Below, one piece after another: positions 16,924-26,875 of a stretch of DNA of 64,000 nucleotides. Where the stretch lies: contig NZ_JAWPMM010000001.1 of the NCBI RefSeq assembly GCF_033344935.1, forward strand, positions 854,001 to 918,000, given 5' to 3'. The notes below the pieces were generated by a model that did no database searches, was not told the DNA's origin, and saw only the letters and a program-made list of their open reading frames with translations. Source of the DNA: Reichenbachiella sp. Lineage in GTDB: Bacteria; Bacteroidota; Bacteroidia; Cytophagales; Cyclobacteriaceae. Position numbers and translations under genes: made by a program. Each line of letters begins with the position of its first letter. Position 1 is the stretch's first letter.

Positions 16924-17358
16924 ATGAAAAATATTGAAACGGAAATATTGATAGACGCACCTATAGAAGTAGTATGGCGTGTGCTAATGAACTTCGATGC
17001 CTATCGTGATTGGAATCCATTCATTACTGTAGAAGGGGATGCTGTATTGGGCAATAAACTCGATGTGATCATAAACATGGATGGAAGAAAGAACTTCTTT
17101 AAGCCAAAAGTGGTGGCTTATGAGGAGGGACGTCGATTTGAATGGACGGGTAAACTTCTACTTAAAGGATTGTTTGCCGGTAATCATTACTTCAAGTTGC
17201 ATCCTGTCACAGAGTTTCAAACACAATTTATCCACGGGGAAAACTTCACTGGTATTCTTCAAGGACCTATCATGAAAAAAGTCCGCGACAAAACAATTAA
17301 GGGTTTTGTGACCATGAATGAGGCTATGAAAGCTTATGCGGAGGAGCAAGTGATATAG
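16924..17358 (+). CDS. SRPBCC-domain protein
   Basis: The protein has 144 residues. It has the START/Bet v1-like pattern: IETEILIDAPIEVVWRVLMNFDAYRDWNPFI at the N-terminus, a central beta sheet, and a long C-terminal helix. These small soluble proteins bind hydrophobic ligands; the ligand is unknown. The gene stands alone between the decarboxylase operon and the hydroxylase gene. Confidence 0.85.
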   Translation: MKNIETEILIDAPIEVVWRVLMNFDAYRDWNPFITVEGDAVLGNKLDVIINMDGRKNFFKPKVVAYEEGRRFEWTGKLLLKGLFAGNHYFKLHPVTEFQTQFIHGENFTGILQGPIMKKVRDKTIKGFVTMNEAMKAYAEEQVI

Positions 17359-17388
17359 TATGCGCGCATAATAAAGTGCCGGTTTTGG

Positions 17389-17419
17389 TTGGGTTGAGTG
17401 TTTGAATTTTTTACTTTTG
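17389..17419 (+). promoter_or_regulatory. Probable promoter of the sterol desaturase family gene
   Basis: TACTTTTG (17412-17419) matches TAnnTTTG, with TTGG at 17389-17392 exactly 19 bases upstream, a partial match to TTTG. It lies 61 bases before the start codon. Confidence 0.45.
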
Positions 17420-17480
17420 AAAGTTCACCCATTCAAATTATAGTACGAATGACTGTAGTTTGATTCACTAACAACGACCC

Positions 17481-18755
17481 ATGGAAGCATACGCAAAAGC
17501 TGTTTTATATATCATTCCTGTTTTTTTGCTGCTGATGGCAGTGGAAGCTATTTATGGATTTGTAGTCAAAAAGAACACCTTTCGAAGCTTTGATACCATC
17601 ACTGGTATTAGCTCTGGTATCACGAATTCAGTTAAGGATCTGTTAGGGCTTACTTTGGTGGTCATCGCCTATTCTTGGTTGTATGAAAAACTGGCACTTA
17701 TTGAGATTGAAAGCACCGTATTAGTTTATGTGATATGCTTTATGTGTATTGACTTCTCAAGCTATTGGATACATCGGCTGAGGCATCATGTGAATTATTT
17801 CTGGAACGAACATGTAGTACATCATAGTAGTGAAGAATTCAATATGGCTTGTGCTCTTCGTCAGAGTATATCGTCTTTTTTTGGAATATATTCGGTGCTA
17901 CTCATTCCGGCAGCACTTTTAGGTGTGCCACCGAAGGTAATTGCCATTGTAAGTCCAATTCATCTATTTCTTCAATTCTGGTATCATACGAGGCATATAC
18001 CGAAACTTGGGTTTTTAGAGTACATCATAGTAACTCCATCCCAGCATCGGGTGCATCATGCGATCAATCCTATTTATCTAGATAAAAATCTTGCGGCTAT
18101 CTTTTGTATTTGGGATAGAGCTTTTGGCACATTTCAGGAAGAGTTGGATGAAGAGCCATGTGTATATGGTGTGAAAAAGGCCCCTCAAACCTGGAATCCT
18201 ATTTTGATCAATTTCCAGCATTTGTGGCTATTAATAAAGGATGCCTGGCGGACGAGCAACTGGTTAGATAAGTTTAGAATTTGGTTTATGCCTTTGGGTT
18301 GGAGGCCAGCCGACATCAAAGATAAATACCCAATCGACTATATCGATGACCCAAAGGATCAAGTAAAATATGATACTCAAGCGTCTAAAGCTTTGCATAT
18401 TTGGTCTTGGGTACAACTGATCATGACGCACCTATTTTTGATTTTGATGTTAGTCAATTTTGCTAGCATCGGTTTTCCGAATTTGTTTATCTACGGAGCC
18501 TTTCTGTTCATACACATCTATGCGTCTAGTGAGCTGATGGATCTGAAAAAATCGGCCATACTATTTGAAGCGATCAAATGCTTTGGTGGGCTTTATTGGA
18601 TTTGGCAATCTGGCGATTGGTTTGGAATTAATGCCCATTGGGAATGGGGTTCCCTCGTGGTGATAGGGTACCTTTTGATTTCTCTACTGCTGACTTTTGG
18701 GTTTGTTGTTTGGGAACTAAACAAAGAAAAAGGACAACTCACGATGTCTGCTTAA
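17481..18755 (+). CDS. Sterol desaturase/fatty acid hydroxylase family membrane protein
   Basis: The protein has 424 residues with several membrane segments. The di-iron histidine motifs are visible: WIHRLRHH (98 to 103), NEHVVHHS (109 to 116) and HRVHHA (near 197). The closest layout I know is alkylglycerol monooxygenase-like proteins, which have an extra C-terminal membrane part as seen here (about 310 to 415). The substrate is unknown; an ether lipid or carotenoid/hopanoid-type lipid are possibilities. Its 3' end overlaps the convergent histidine kinase gene by 17 bases. Confidence 0.85.
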   Translation: MEAYAKAVLYIIPVFLLLMAVEAIYGFVVKKNTFRSFDTITGISSGITNSVKDLLGLTLVVIAYSWLYEKLALIEIESTVLVYVICFMCIDFSSYWIHRLRHHVNYFWNEHVVHHSSEEFNMACALRQSISSFFGIYSVLLIPAALLGVPPKVIAIVSPIHLFLQFWYHTRHIPKLGFLEYIIVTPSQHRVHHAINPIYLDKNLAAIFCIWDRAFGTFQEELDEEPCVYGVKKAPQTWNPILINFQHLWLLIKDAWRTSNWLDKFRIWFMPLGWRPADIKDKYPIDYIDDPKDQVKYDTQASKALHIWSWVQLIMTHLFLILMLVNFASIGFPNLFIYGAFLFIHIYASSELMDLKKSAILFEAIKCFGGLYWIWQSGDWFGINAHWEWGSLVVIGYLLISLLLTFGFVVWELNKEKGQLTMSA

Positions 18756-21129
18756 GTTCTTCATTAGCCATAGTCAATTCATAGCTAGGTAAAAAGATAT
18801 TTATGGTTGTGCCTTTTCCAATTTCGCTCTCAATAGTAAGAGTTCCGTTGTTTCTATCTACAAATTCCTTGACGATTTGGAGTCCTAAACCTACACCGCT
18901 TTCTCCTGCCGTGCCATAGGAGCTTTTCACAGTATTCTGTGAAAGTATTCTTTTGATTTGGTTGTCATTCATTCCAACTCCCGTGTCAGAAATTCGAATA
19001 TTAATTTGATCCTCATCCAAATCAGCTTCGAGCTTGATCTGTCCATTTTGTGTGAATTTAAGTGCATTGGCCACCAGGTTTCTTACGATCGTTTTGGTAC
19101 TATTTGCATCTGCCCAAAGCATTAAGTCTGATTCGGTAGGTGATACTAATTGCACCTGTTTCATTTTGGCAGGTTCGGAGAATAGCGAGATGTTTTCATC
19201 AAATATTTCTTTCACGGAAACCTTTTCAGGCACATGAGGGAAGTGACCTTGTCTTTGCATAGACCAGCATAGTAGATTGTCGAGAAGATTCGAAATGTTG
19301 GATGCCATTTGATCAATTTTTTCTCCAATCTCAATTACTCGGTCATAATTGGCAACTTTTAAATGCCTATTCAAAATCAAAGAAATATTAGTAAATGCTT
19401 CTACCGGAGATCGTAAATCATGAGAAATGATTGAGAAAAATTTGTCTTTGGTTTCGTTGAGGCGTTCCAATTCAATATTCGCAGCAGCTAGCGCTTTATT
19501 GATCTGATTTTTTTTATTATAAAGTAGGCCAATAATAAATGCGACAACAATGAGTGAAATGATACCTGCGGTTGAGATCCATTGTATCGTATTTTTTCTT
19601 TCCAACTCTTGATTGAATAAAAAGGCCTCTTTTTGGCGTTCATTAGCAATGGCTTCTTTTTCCTGATCGAATTCAAACTGAGAGGCTAGTTGCGTAATCT
19701 TTTTGGTGGAAGATTCATTAAAGAGTGAATCTTGGGCTTTAGTGTACAATTCATGATATTTCAAAGCACTATCTGGCTGGGCCTGAAGTTTAAAATATTG
19801 ATAAAGAAGATGAGTCGATTCTTTTACCTCTTGCAATAAGTTGTACCTATCGGCAATTTCAAACGCCTTTGACGCATATTTTCTTTGAGTAAGCAGAGGT
19901 GTGGTGACTTGAGCCATAATGATGTAGGCAGCACATTGAATTTTGTGATATTGCAGCCGCTGAGCAATTGCTAGACCTTTGGTACAAAACCAATTGGCAC
20001 TATCATATTTACCCTGTTGGAATTTGACTTGCCCTAATGCTGTGAGTAAGTATGCCTTGTCTTTTTCTAAACCTAAAGAATCGGCAAGAAATAGCCCTTT
20101 AGTTGTAAATTCTTCTGCTTGATTCGGTTGATTTTGTTCAATGTGCAAACCACTTAAATTTAAGTAGCTGTTTACTTCGTTGTACAGGGCTTTTTGTTCT
20201 AGATTACCTTCAAGTCCTTTCAGAAAATACATGGAGGCCAACTCATATTCTCCCAAATTTTTATGGATAACACCTATGTTGTCATAACATTCAATCTGCC
20301 CTTCAGGGCTATCTAGCTCAGTATATAATTTCAAGGCCTGCTGATATTTTTCGAGCGCATAGGCAAATGCACCTTGCTCTTCGTAGACTACGCCTATATT
20401 GGTGTAGATTTTTGCCTCATTGTATTTGTTACCAAGAGATTGGAAAATGGGAATAGCTTCCTCATAATTTTTAACCGACTCAGTATATCTGCCAGCGTCT
20501 TTCATTAATATACCAATATTGACTTTGGCTACCGCCTGCCCAAATTCATTGTCAATACTTTTGAAAAGTAGAAACGCTTGATTTAAATAAAAAAAGGAGC
20601 TGTCTGTTTGCCCCTTGTCCATAAAAATCAATCCAATATTGATGTTTGTTTTCCCTTCGCCATACGAATTCCCCATTTTTTTGAAAAGCCCTTTACTTTC
20701 TTTTAAGTAGGTGAGTGCAGGCTCATAGTCGCTGAGTTGATAATGAAGTATACCTATATCGTTTAGTAGATCACTAAGCCCTTCATCATTTTCTAGTCTT
20801 TTATATAGGGATAATGACTTTTGAAACATTTGTTTTGCACTATCATATTTGCTTGCCCCTTCGAAAAACGAGCCAAGCATGCGATAAGCAAGTGCTTCCC
20901 CATTGGAATATTTTTGACTTTGAGATAGTGCAAGGGCCTGCTTTGCATAGTTTTTGGTTTTTTCCGGCTCTGCTCGAATATATTCGGAGGCCAATTGATT
21001 CAAAATATCAATTTTTTCAATTCCGTCCTCCTGCTTCTCGAGTACTATGAGTAAACTATCGATAGTTTGATTTTGACTAAATAGAAGGGTGGCATTTAGC
21101 AGGAATGCACAAAATAGGGAGGCTTTCAT
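18739..21129 (-). CDS. TPR-sensor histidine kinase
   Basis: The protein has 796 residues. It has a signal peptide (1 to 18), about eight TPR repeats (roughly 60 to 430), one membrane segment (about 515 to 537), a dimerisation domain with His570 in FFSIISHDLRSP, and an HATPase domain (NLVANALKFTQNGQI, DTGVGMN, ESGVGLGLQIVKEF). There is no receiver domain. TPR kinases of this form are common in Bacteroidota. The divergent LuxR response regulator, 84 bases away, is the likely partner. Confidence 0.92.
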   Translation of the reverse strand: MKASLFCAFLLNATLLFSQNQTIDSLLIVLEKQEDGIEKIDILNQLASEYIRAEPEKTKNYAKQALALSQSQKYSNGEALAYRMLGSFFEGASKYDSAKQMFQKSLSLYKRLENDEGLSDLLNDIGILHYQLSDYEPALTYLKESKGLFKKMGNSYGEGKTNINIGLIFMDKGQTDSSFFYLNQAFLLFKSIDNEFGQAVAKVNIGILMKDAGRYTESVKNYEEAIPIFQSLGNKYNEAKIYTNIGVVYEEQGAFAYALEKYQQALKLYTELDSPEGQIECYDNIGVIHKNLGEYELASMYFLKGLEGNLEQKALYNEVNSYLNLSGLHIEQNQPNQAEEFTTKGLFLADSLGLEKDKAYLLTALGQVKFQQGKYDSANWFCTKGLAIAQRLQYHKIQCAAYIIMAQVTTPLLTQRKYASKAFEIADRYNLLQEVKESTHLLYQYFKLQAQPDSALKYHELYTKAQDSLFNESSTKKITQLASQFEFDQEKEAIANERQKEAFLFNQELERKNTIQWISTAGIISLIVVAFIIGLLYNKKNQINKALAAANIELERLNETKDKFFSIISHDLRSPVEAFTNISLILNRHLKVANYDRVIEIGEKIDQMASNISNLLDNLLCWSMQRQGHFPHVPEKVSVKEIFDENISLFSEPAKMKQVQLVSPTESDLMLWADANSTKTIVRNLVANALKFTQNGQIKLEADLDEDQINIRISDTGVGMNDNQIKRILSQNTVKSSYGTAGESGVGLGLQIVKEFVDRNNGTLTIESEIGKGTTINIFLPSYELTMANEELKQTS

Positions 21130-21213
21130 CCGGTTTTGTTTGATAAACGAATAATTAAATTAATAAGAATCTTCTTAAAAAGTTGGATAGATTTGGAACT
21201 AGTAAGCACTAAG

Positions 21214-21870
21214 ATGAATATGGATAATCCACCCATCAAACTACTACTTGTAGATGATCACGAAATTTTCTTGGAAGGACTCATGGCTTTGTTTGAAGGA
21301 GAGCCTAGCCTCGACATCGTGGGAGCCGTCACAGGTGGCAAGGAGGCATTGCAAAAAATTAAAGCTCAAATGCCAGACATCTTGGTAACAGATCTGAATA
21401 TGCCTCAAATGAGCGGTATAGAATTAGTCAAGTCCGTGAAATCTAAATATCCCGATCTCAAAATTTTAGTATTGACTACTAATAACGAAAGAAAGACGGT
21501 TTCCGACATTGCTATGTCAGAAGCTGAGGGTTATATTCTAAAAAAGAGTCAAAAAACGGAATTACTGACGGCAATATTGAGAATAGCAGATGGAGGCACT
21601 TACTATTCCAATGAGGTCATGAATATTATTCTTGAACGCATAGTGAAGGAAAAGAAAAAACTTGAGGCTTCAGCCACACTTACAGGCCGTGAACTCGAAA
21701 TACTTCAGCTCATTGCGGAAGAAAAGTCCAGTGATCAAATAGCCGAAGAGTTATTCATATCTAGAAGAACAGTAGATACACATCGAACGAATTTGCTGCG
21801 AAAAACTAATAAAGAGACGGTGGTAGGTCTTTTGAAATATGCCTATCAATATGGCCTGATAGCGCTTTAA
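21214..21870 (+). CDS. NarL/LuxR-family response regulator
   Basis: The protein has 218 residues from the ATG at 21214; a TTG at 21136 is in frame but would put the start 7 bases from the divergent kinase gene. The receiver domain shows LVDDHEIF, the phospho-Asp in DILVTDLNMPQMSG, and the Lys in ILKKSQKTE. A LuxR helix-turn-helix (LTGRELEILQLIAEEKSSDQIAEELF, about 155 to 215) follows. It is probably phosphorylated by the adjacent kinase at 18739. Confidence 0.92.
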   Translation: MNMDNPPIKLLLVDDHEIFLEGLMALFEGEPSLDIVGAVTGGKEALQKIKAQMPDILVTDLNMPQMSGIELVKSVKSKYPDLKILVLTTNNERKTVSDIAMSEAEGYILKKSQKTELLTAILRIADGGTYYSNEVMNIILERIVKEKKKLEASATLTGRELEILQLIAEEKSSDQIAEELFISRRTVDTHRTNLLRKTNKETVVGLLKYAYQYGLIAL

Positions 21871-21963
21871 GCTAATTACTACGTACTTGTACCGAGTATA
21901 ATTGGGCATCAATCGGTATGTTTTATGCAACCATAGGTTTTGAACTTTACTTCAAAAAATCCT

Positions 21964-23406
21964 ATGAAAACTATCAACAAAATTTTACTGAGCACTGCAT
22001 TTATATTGCTTTTAAGCACCTATCTATTTGCAGGACCTAATGACGATTTGATCACCGCTTGTAGAGCGGGTGACTTTCAAGCAGCAAGCAAAGCGATTTC
22101 CGCAGGGGCTGATGCAAACGCATTGGACAAGGATGGTAAATCTGTCATTTCTAATGCTTTTTTCTGGCCAAAAATCACGCAGCTGCTTATTAACAATGGA
22201 GCGGATGTAAATGGTGGTAATTACCCCGCTATTATCAATGCTAGCAACAATTATTCTTTGGAAGTAATGGAAATTTTGCTCAATAATGGTGCTGATCCGA
22301 ATTTGCCTGGATTGATACGTGACGAACGTATGAAACCAATATACGATCAGATTGAAATGCTGGAAACGCAAGCAGCTAGTGCAAAGGGAAAGAGTAAAAA
22401 AATATATGAAGACGGAATTGCTGCATTGAAGGCTCAATACGGAGATGCATTGACTGGTGGAATAAAAGTCTATGCACTAAACCTTACCGTTCAGGCTACC
22501 AATTGCGTGGAGTGCATAGATAAGTTGATGGCGAATGGTGCCAAGACAGATTTAGCTTCAGGCCAACCATTAATTCATATATATGCGGCTTATGGCAATT
22601 CCCGTCAGGCTAGAAAAGAGCTATTTGCTCAAGGCGTAGATAATATGAAAAAATTTGGGTTTAAAATTCCTGATTGGTATGGAGCATTGCCTGATGATGT
22701 GAATGCCAGAACAGAGGAAGTGCTGAAAAGAATCTTGAGCGCAGGGATAGCTATAGATCAATTAAATGACCAAGGACAAACTGCGCTTCACACGGCTTTG
22801 GCCGGTGGAGTAGGAAACAAGAAAGAAGTCATGTTGGCACTTTTGAATAATGGAGCAGATTTCAAAATTGAAGATCCCAAATTCGGTAAATGCTTCACTT
22901 TGGCAGCAAAAACGGGTGTTGTAGAGGTGGCAGAGGCTATGCTAGCCAAAGGTGCAGACATGGGAGAAACTTCTAAAATTTTAGATTTAACCATTGGTCA
23001 AAGCTTAAAAGGAGCAACACCAATCATTGCAGCCACCATGCATAATCATCTGGAGATGGTCAAATACTTAGTGTCTAAGGGAGCGAGCATCAAAGAAGAT
23101 GCTGAGGGTTTTAGCTATAACATGTATACTGGATGTGCCACGGGAGTGAAAAATAAATCGGCTATCTACTTTGCCATAGACAATCAAAACATGGAAATGA
23201 TTAAGTATATGGTAGAAGAAAGTGGACTTAATTGGTACAGACCTCTTAAAGTTAATCAGTTGAAAAAAACAAGTTATACTGATATGGGAAGCTACACGCA
23301 AAAAACGACCAAGTGCTATAGCGATGGCTCTTATATCCCTTCCGCATATGCGAAAAAAATTGGGCTAGGAGACATTTCTAAATATTTGAAAGACAATAAA
23401 CTCTAA
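21964..23406 (+). CDS. Exported ankyrin-repeat protein
   Basis: The protein has 480 residues from the ATG at 21964 with a signal peptide (MKTINKILLSTAFILLLSTYLFAG begins it, cleavage near residue 18). Ankyrin repeats occur in two blocks (about 22 to 110 and 255 to 420), with phrases such as GADANALDKDGKSVI and DQGQTALHTALAGG. A charged spacer lies between the blocks. The protein probably acts in the periplasm as a binding scaffold. It precedes the gene at 23423 by 16 bases. Confidence 0.85.
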   Translation: MKTINKILLSTAFILLLSTYLFAGPNDDLITACRAGDFQAASKAISAGADANALDKDGKSVISNAFFWPKITQLLINNGADVNGGNYPAIINASNNYSLEVMEILLNNGADPNLPGLIRDERMKPIYDQIEMLETQAASAKGKSKKIYEDGIAALKAQYGDALTGGIKVYALNLTVQATNCVECIDKLMANGAKTDLASGQPLIHIYAAYGNSRQARKELFAQGVDNMKKFGFKIPDWYGALPDDVNARTEEVLKRILSAGIAIDQLNDQGQTALHTALAGGVGNKKEVMLALLNNGADFKIEDPKFGKCFTLAAKTGVVEVAEAMLAKGADMGETSKILDLTIGQSLKGATPIIAATMHNHLEMVKYLVSKGASIKEDAEGFSYNMYTGCATGVKNKSAIYFAIDNQNMEMIKYMVEESGLNWYRPLKVNQLKKTSYTDMGSYTQKTTKCYSDGSYIPSAYAKKIGLGDISKYLKDNKL

Positions 23407-23422
23407 AAGCGATAAGGCAGTT

Positions 23423-24121
23423 ATGAAAGCTAAAATGCTCATTCTAAGCATGCTTCTTCTAGGATTTATGCATGCTCATGCCCAATTGAGTGAAATTTAT
23501 GAAAATAGGAAGTGGGATATTTTCTTTAACTATACTCAATTTCAATACGATCAAGGAGATGCCAAAGTGAAGTATAATTTTCTAAAGCCTTTTTATGTGA
23601 GGATAGGAACTGATAAAGTAGGTAGTGCTAAACCACATTTTAGTTGGCAAATTCCCTTAGGATCTGATGCACTTTGGTCATCGCTTATGGGTACGGATGA
23701 CGAAAGTGGACTTAATAATCAAAGCCAATTGAACCAATATGGAATAAGTAGTGGTATTTTAGGTGTGTTTCAATTAAAGTTCAACATCGTTGGGAAGGAT
23801 GATTTTGTTATAGCAGTAGGTGTGGAATTTGGTGATAATGCTACCTCCGAAAATTGGAGTGTAATCGTTGGCCCAGCTCTATTGATTGAAAAAGCAATGA
23901 CCAATTTAATTGCACTTGGCATAAATATGAGTACATCAAAAGTCGTAGCTACTAATTCTGAACAGGGTGATGCAAAAGATATGTGGGTGACTAGTATTTA
24001 CCCTAGAGTACTTTTCAAAAAAGGGTGGTATTTAGAAGCGGGTTTAATGTTCACTAATGAAGTAAATGGAATCAAATACAGTCGAACAGATTTCAACTTA
24101 GGGAAGTCATTTCGCTTCTAA
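23423..24121 (+). CDS. Exported hypothetical protein, probable outer-membrane barrel
   Basis: The protein has 232 residues, with a signal peptide ending near AHAQ (residue 21). Alternating hydrophobic strands and a terminal aromatic (LGKSFRF) suggest a small outer-membrane beta barrel. It is 16 bases after the ankyrin gene, so the two are probably co-transcribed and may work together. The family is not recognised. Confidence 0.7.
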   Translation: MKAKMLILSMLLLGFMHAHAQLSEIYENRKWDIFFNYTQFQYDQGDAKVKYNFLKPFYVRIGTDKVGSAKPHFSWQIPLGSDALWSSLMGTDDESGLNNQSQLNQYGISSGILGVFQLKFNIVGKDDFVIAVGVEFGDNATSENWSVIVGPALLIEKAMTNLIALGINMSTSKVVATNSEQGDAKDMWVTSIYPRVLFKKGWYLEAGLMFTNEVNGIKYSRTDFNLGKSFRF

Positions 24122-24122
24122 G

Positions 24123-24156
24123 AAAATTGGGGTATGATCTATCATACCCCAATTTT
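24123..24156. terminator. Bidirectional terminator
   Basis: AAAATTGGGGTATGAT and its exact complement are separated by 2 bases, giving a 16-bp perfect stem with A/T runs on both sides. It sits between the convergent genes ending at 24121 and 24172 and can serve both. Confidence 0.88.
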
Positions 24157-24171
24157 ACTAAAGGTATAAAC

Positions 24172-25992
24172 TTAGCTCTTTGAAGCTATCCAATCGTTGA
24201 CCATAACCTCTAGTAAATCAAGAGGAACGGCCCCGCTGGTCAATACCACATCATGAAATTCTCTGATGTCGAATTTTTCTCCCAATTTGGCTTGAGCATC
24301 AGCTCTTAGTTCTAATATTTTCAGCATACCGATTTTATAAGCGGTGGCTTGTGATGGCATCACTATATGGCGTTCCACCATTCTTACACACTCCCGTTCG
24401 CTACCTGAAGTATTGTTTTGGTAGTAAGCTATACCTTCTTCACGTGTCCATTTCTTGCCGTGAATTCCAGTGTCTACTACCAATCTGCAGGCTCTCCAAA
24501 GTTCCATAGCCAATCGCCCATAGTCAGAGTAGGGATTTGCATACATGCCCATTTCTTTTGGTAAAAATTCACAGTATAGTCCCCATCCTTCCGTGTATGC
24601 CGTATACCCACCAAATTTTCTGAATTTAGGAACTCCTTCCAGTTCTTGTGAAATACTACGTTGCATGTGATGGCCAGGAATGCCTTCATGATAAGCAAGT
24701 GCCTCCATTTCAAATTTGGGCATATTTTTGGAATCTGCAAGATTAGCATAGTAAGTGCCTGGTCGGCTACCATCGAGCGCTGGACTTTGATAAAATGCCT
24801 TGCCTGCTGATTGCTCTCTAAAAGCTTCGACCCTTTTTACTATCATGTCTGCCTTTGGTTTTGTGATGAACAATTCGTCCAACCTGGCTTTCATATTGTT
24901 GATAATGGTTGTGGCACTGTCCATATATGCCAATTTGCCCTCGTCTGTGTTTGGATAGTAGAATTGATCATCTTCAATAAGAAATTTGAAAAACTCTTGT
25001 AGAGTGCCTTCGAATTGTACCTTTTTCATAATTTCTCTCATTTCATTATGAATTCGGGCTACTTCCTTTAAGCCAATCTCATGAATCTCATCTGAGGTCA
25101 GATCTGTAGTTGTGGTTCTTTTTAGAGCAAAATTGAAATAAGCTGCTCCATTAGGAAATTTCCATGCACCGTCATCTGTAGTGGCTCTTTTCTCTTGTTC
25201 TGTCAAAAAAGAGATAAGAGACTCATATGCTGGCTTTACACCAGTCAAAAGCGCCTCATTGGCTTTGGCCAATAATTCCTCTCTTTCATCCTGAGATAGG
25301 GAATCAAGGTTTTCAATTTTTCCTGAAAAGTCTGCTAATAGTGTACTTGATTCTCCTGTTGTGAATGGAGCACCTTTCAGGATGTTTTCAGAGTCTGAAA
25401 TGACTCGAGGAAATACAAACTTGGGAGGGACAATTCCATTTTCTTCTCTGGTTTTCAGATTGACGATCAATTGATCAAAAACCGTTTTTAACTTATTTAA
25501 TCTAGAGATGTAAGCTTCAGCGTCTTCTTTATTTGTGATTTGGTGCATGTTGATCAAAAAGGCTGGTTTGCCTGAGTGCATCCCAAACATTTGATTCACG
25601 GGGTAGTTGTACAGCCTATATTTGAATCCATCAATTTGCTGCTCTGAATTCGCTACGAATAAATCGTAACTGACTTTGCTCATTTTGTCCAACGCATCGT
25701 AGTTGATGGAGTCTTTGAGCCATTGCAGCTCTTGCTTGGTTATTTCGAGTTCTGCTTTTTCATTTTCGTCTGAGTAGTCGTCCCATTTGTCTTGATTGTC
25801 TTTTATTCCAAGATAGGTTTGATACTCAGGGCTTCTGCTCAATCCATCAGTAAAAGATTTCTCAAAAAAGTCATTGGCTTTTTGAGATTCAGAAGCTATT
25901 TCTTCTGCTGAGTACGTCTTTTTTTCTTGATCTGGGTTGCACGCCATGATCAAGGCTAGAAGGAAAAATAGAGAGTTTTTGACTTTATTCAT
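24172..25992 (-). CDS. DUF885 family lipoprotein, putative zinc peptidase
   Basis: The protein has 606 residues from the ATG at 25992; an upstream TTG at 26019 is unlikely because it would bury the signal peptide. A lipoprotein signal is present (FLLALIMAC, lipobox Cys near residue 18). The DUF885 hallmark YHEGIPGHHMQ gives a HExxGHH-type metal site (about 400 to 410). The family is related to gluzincin-like peptidases; the substrate is unknown. Monocistronic. Confidence 0.88.
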   Translation of the reverse strand: MNKVKNSLFFLLALIMACNPDQEKKTYSAEEIASESQKANDFFEKSFTDGLSRSPEYQTYLGIKDNQDKWDDYSDENEKAELEITKQELQWLKDSINYDALDKMSKVSYDLFVANSEQQIDGFKYRLYNYPVNQMFGMHSGKPAFLINMHQITNKEDAEAYISRLNKLKTVFDQLIVNLKTREENGIVPPKFVFPRVISDSENILKGAPFTTGESSTLLADFSGKIENLDSLSQDEREELLAKANEALLTGVKPAYESLISFLTEQEKRATTDDGAWKFPNGAAYFNFALKRTTTTDLTSDEIHEIGLKEVARIHNEMREIMKKVQFEGTLQEFFKFLIEDDQFYYPNTDEGKLAYMDSATTIINNMKARLDELFITKPKADMIVKRVEAFREQSAGKAFYQSPALDGSRPGTYYANLADSKNMPKFEMEALAYHEGIPGHHMQRSISQELEGVPKFRKFGGYTAYTEGWGLYCEFLPKEMGMYANPYSDYGRLAMELWRACRLVVDTGIHGKKWTREEGIAYYQNNTSGSERECVRMVERHIVMPSQATAYKIGMLKILELRADAQAKLGEKFDIREFHDVVLTSGAVPLDLLEVMVNDWIASKS

Positions 25993-26116
25993 TTTTGTAT
26001 TGTTTAATTGAGTTCGCAATTTATTGAATTGAAGCTAAAGCTTTTACTTGCACGTAAGGATACTTTTAGGGGTTTTGGTATTTTGCTTGACGTTAGATTA
26101 TAACATTTTAATTCGA

Positions 26117-26803
26117 ATGAAGAAACTGATACTATCTATCATTATCATTTCATTTTCAGAACAACTCTCTGCCCAAAGTCCGTCTAATGTTCCTGTTGGA
26201 GAATTTTGGATAGGATTGCAGTTTGCTGTGCCTGTTGGCACTTTCGCCGATGAAATAGACAGAAACCTTGGTTACGGAGGTAATTTGGGTGGGGTTTGGA
26301 ATCCATCAAAAGTCAATAATTTTTTCCAAGTGGGTCTGGATTTGGGAATCAACTATATGGGGAAGGATAAGACTGAAATTAGCGGGCTTCCTCTCAAGAC
26401 TACAGCCACATTAATTACGACTCATCTGATGACACGATTGAGAGTGCAAACCGATTCACATATCAAACCTTATGTTGATCTTTTGGGTGGCGGAAAATTT
26501 TTCTCAACTACTACTAAATACAACAACGATCTTTTCGATACGCTTTTTGATATTGAGGATGAGTCTGTTTTTGCAGATCAGACTAAAGGTGTTTGGAGCT
26601 ATGGCGCTGGATTAGGTTTTTCATTTCGCAAACAAGCCTTTGGAGCTGATTTAAGGGTTTTATATCTGGCGAGTGGTCCTATGGAATATATTTCACCTAA
26701 AAATTTAAGACAGGATGATTTTGGAGACTTCTATTATGAACATCAGGAAATTAGTAGAACCCACATGGTCTTTCCTCAATTGAGTATCAGTTTTGATCTT
26801 TGA
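26117..26803 (+). CDS. Outer-membrane beta-barrel protein
   Basis: The protein has 228 residues from the ATG at 26117, with a signal peptide ending near LSAQ (residue 19). The rest shows amphipathic strands with Gly and aromatic residues (EFWIGLQFAVPVG, GVWSYGAGLGFSFRK) and ends in LSISFDL, like an outer-membrane barrel. The function is unknown. Confidence 0.75.
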   Translation: MKKLILSIIIISFSEQLSAQSPSNVPVGEFWIGLQFAVPVGTFADEIDRNLGYGGNLGGVWNPSKVNNFFQVGLDLGINYMGKDKTEISGLPLKTTATLITTHLMTRLRVQTDSHIKPYVDLLGGGKFFSTTTKYNNDLFDTLFDIEDESVFADQTKGVWSYGAGLGFSFRKQAFGADLRVLYLASGPMEYISPKNLRQDDFGDFYYEHQEISRTHMVFPQLSISFDL

Positions 26804-26875
26804 ATAACAAAGGAAGCCATTTAATTATCTCATAGATTCCATGTAATTTCGGGATTCAATTACCTCATTCGAAAA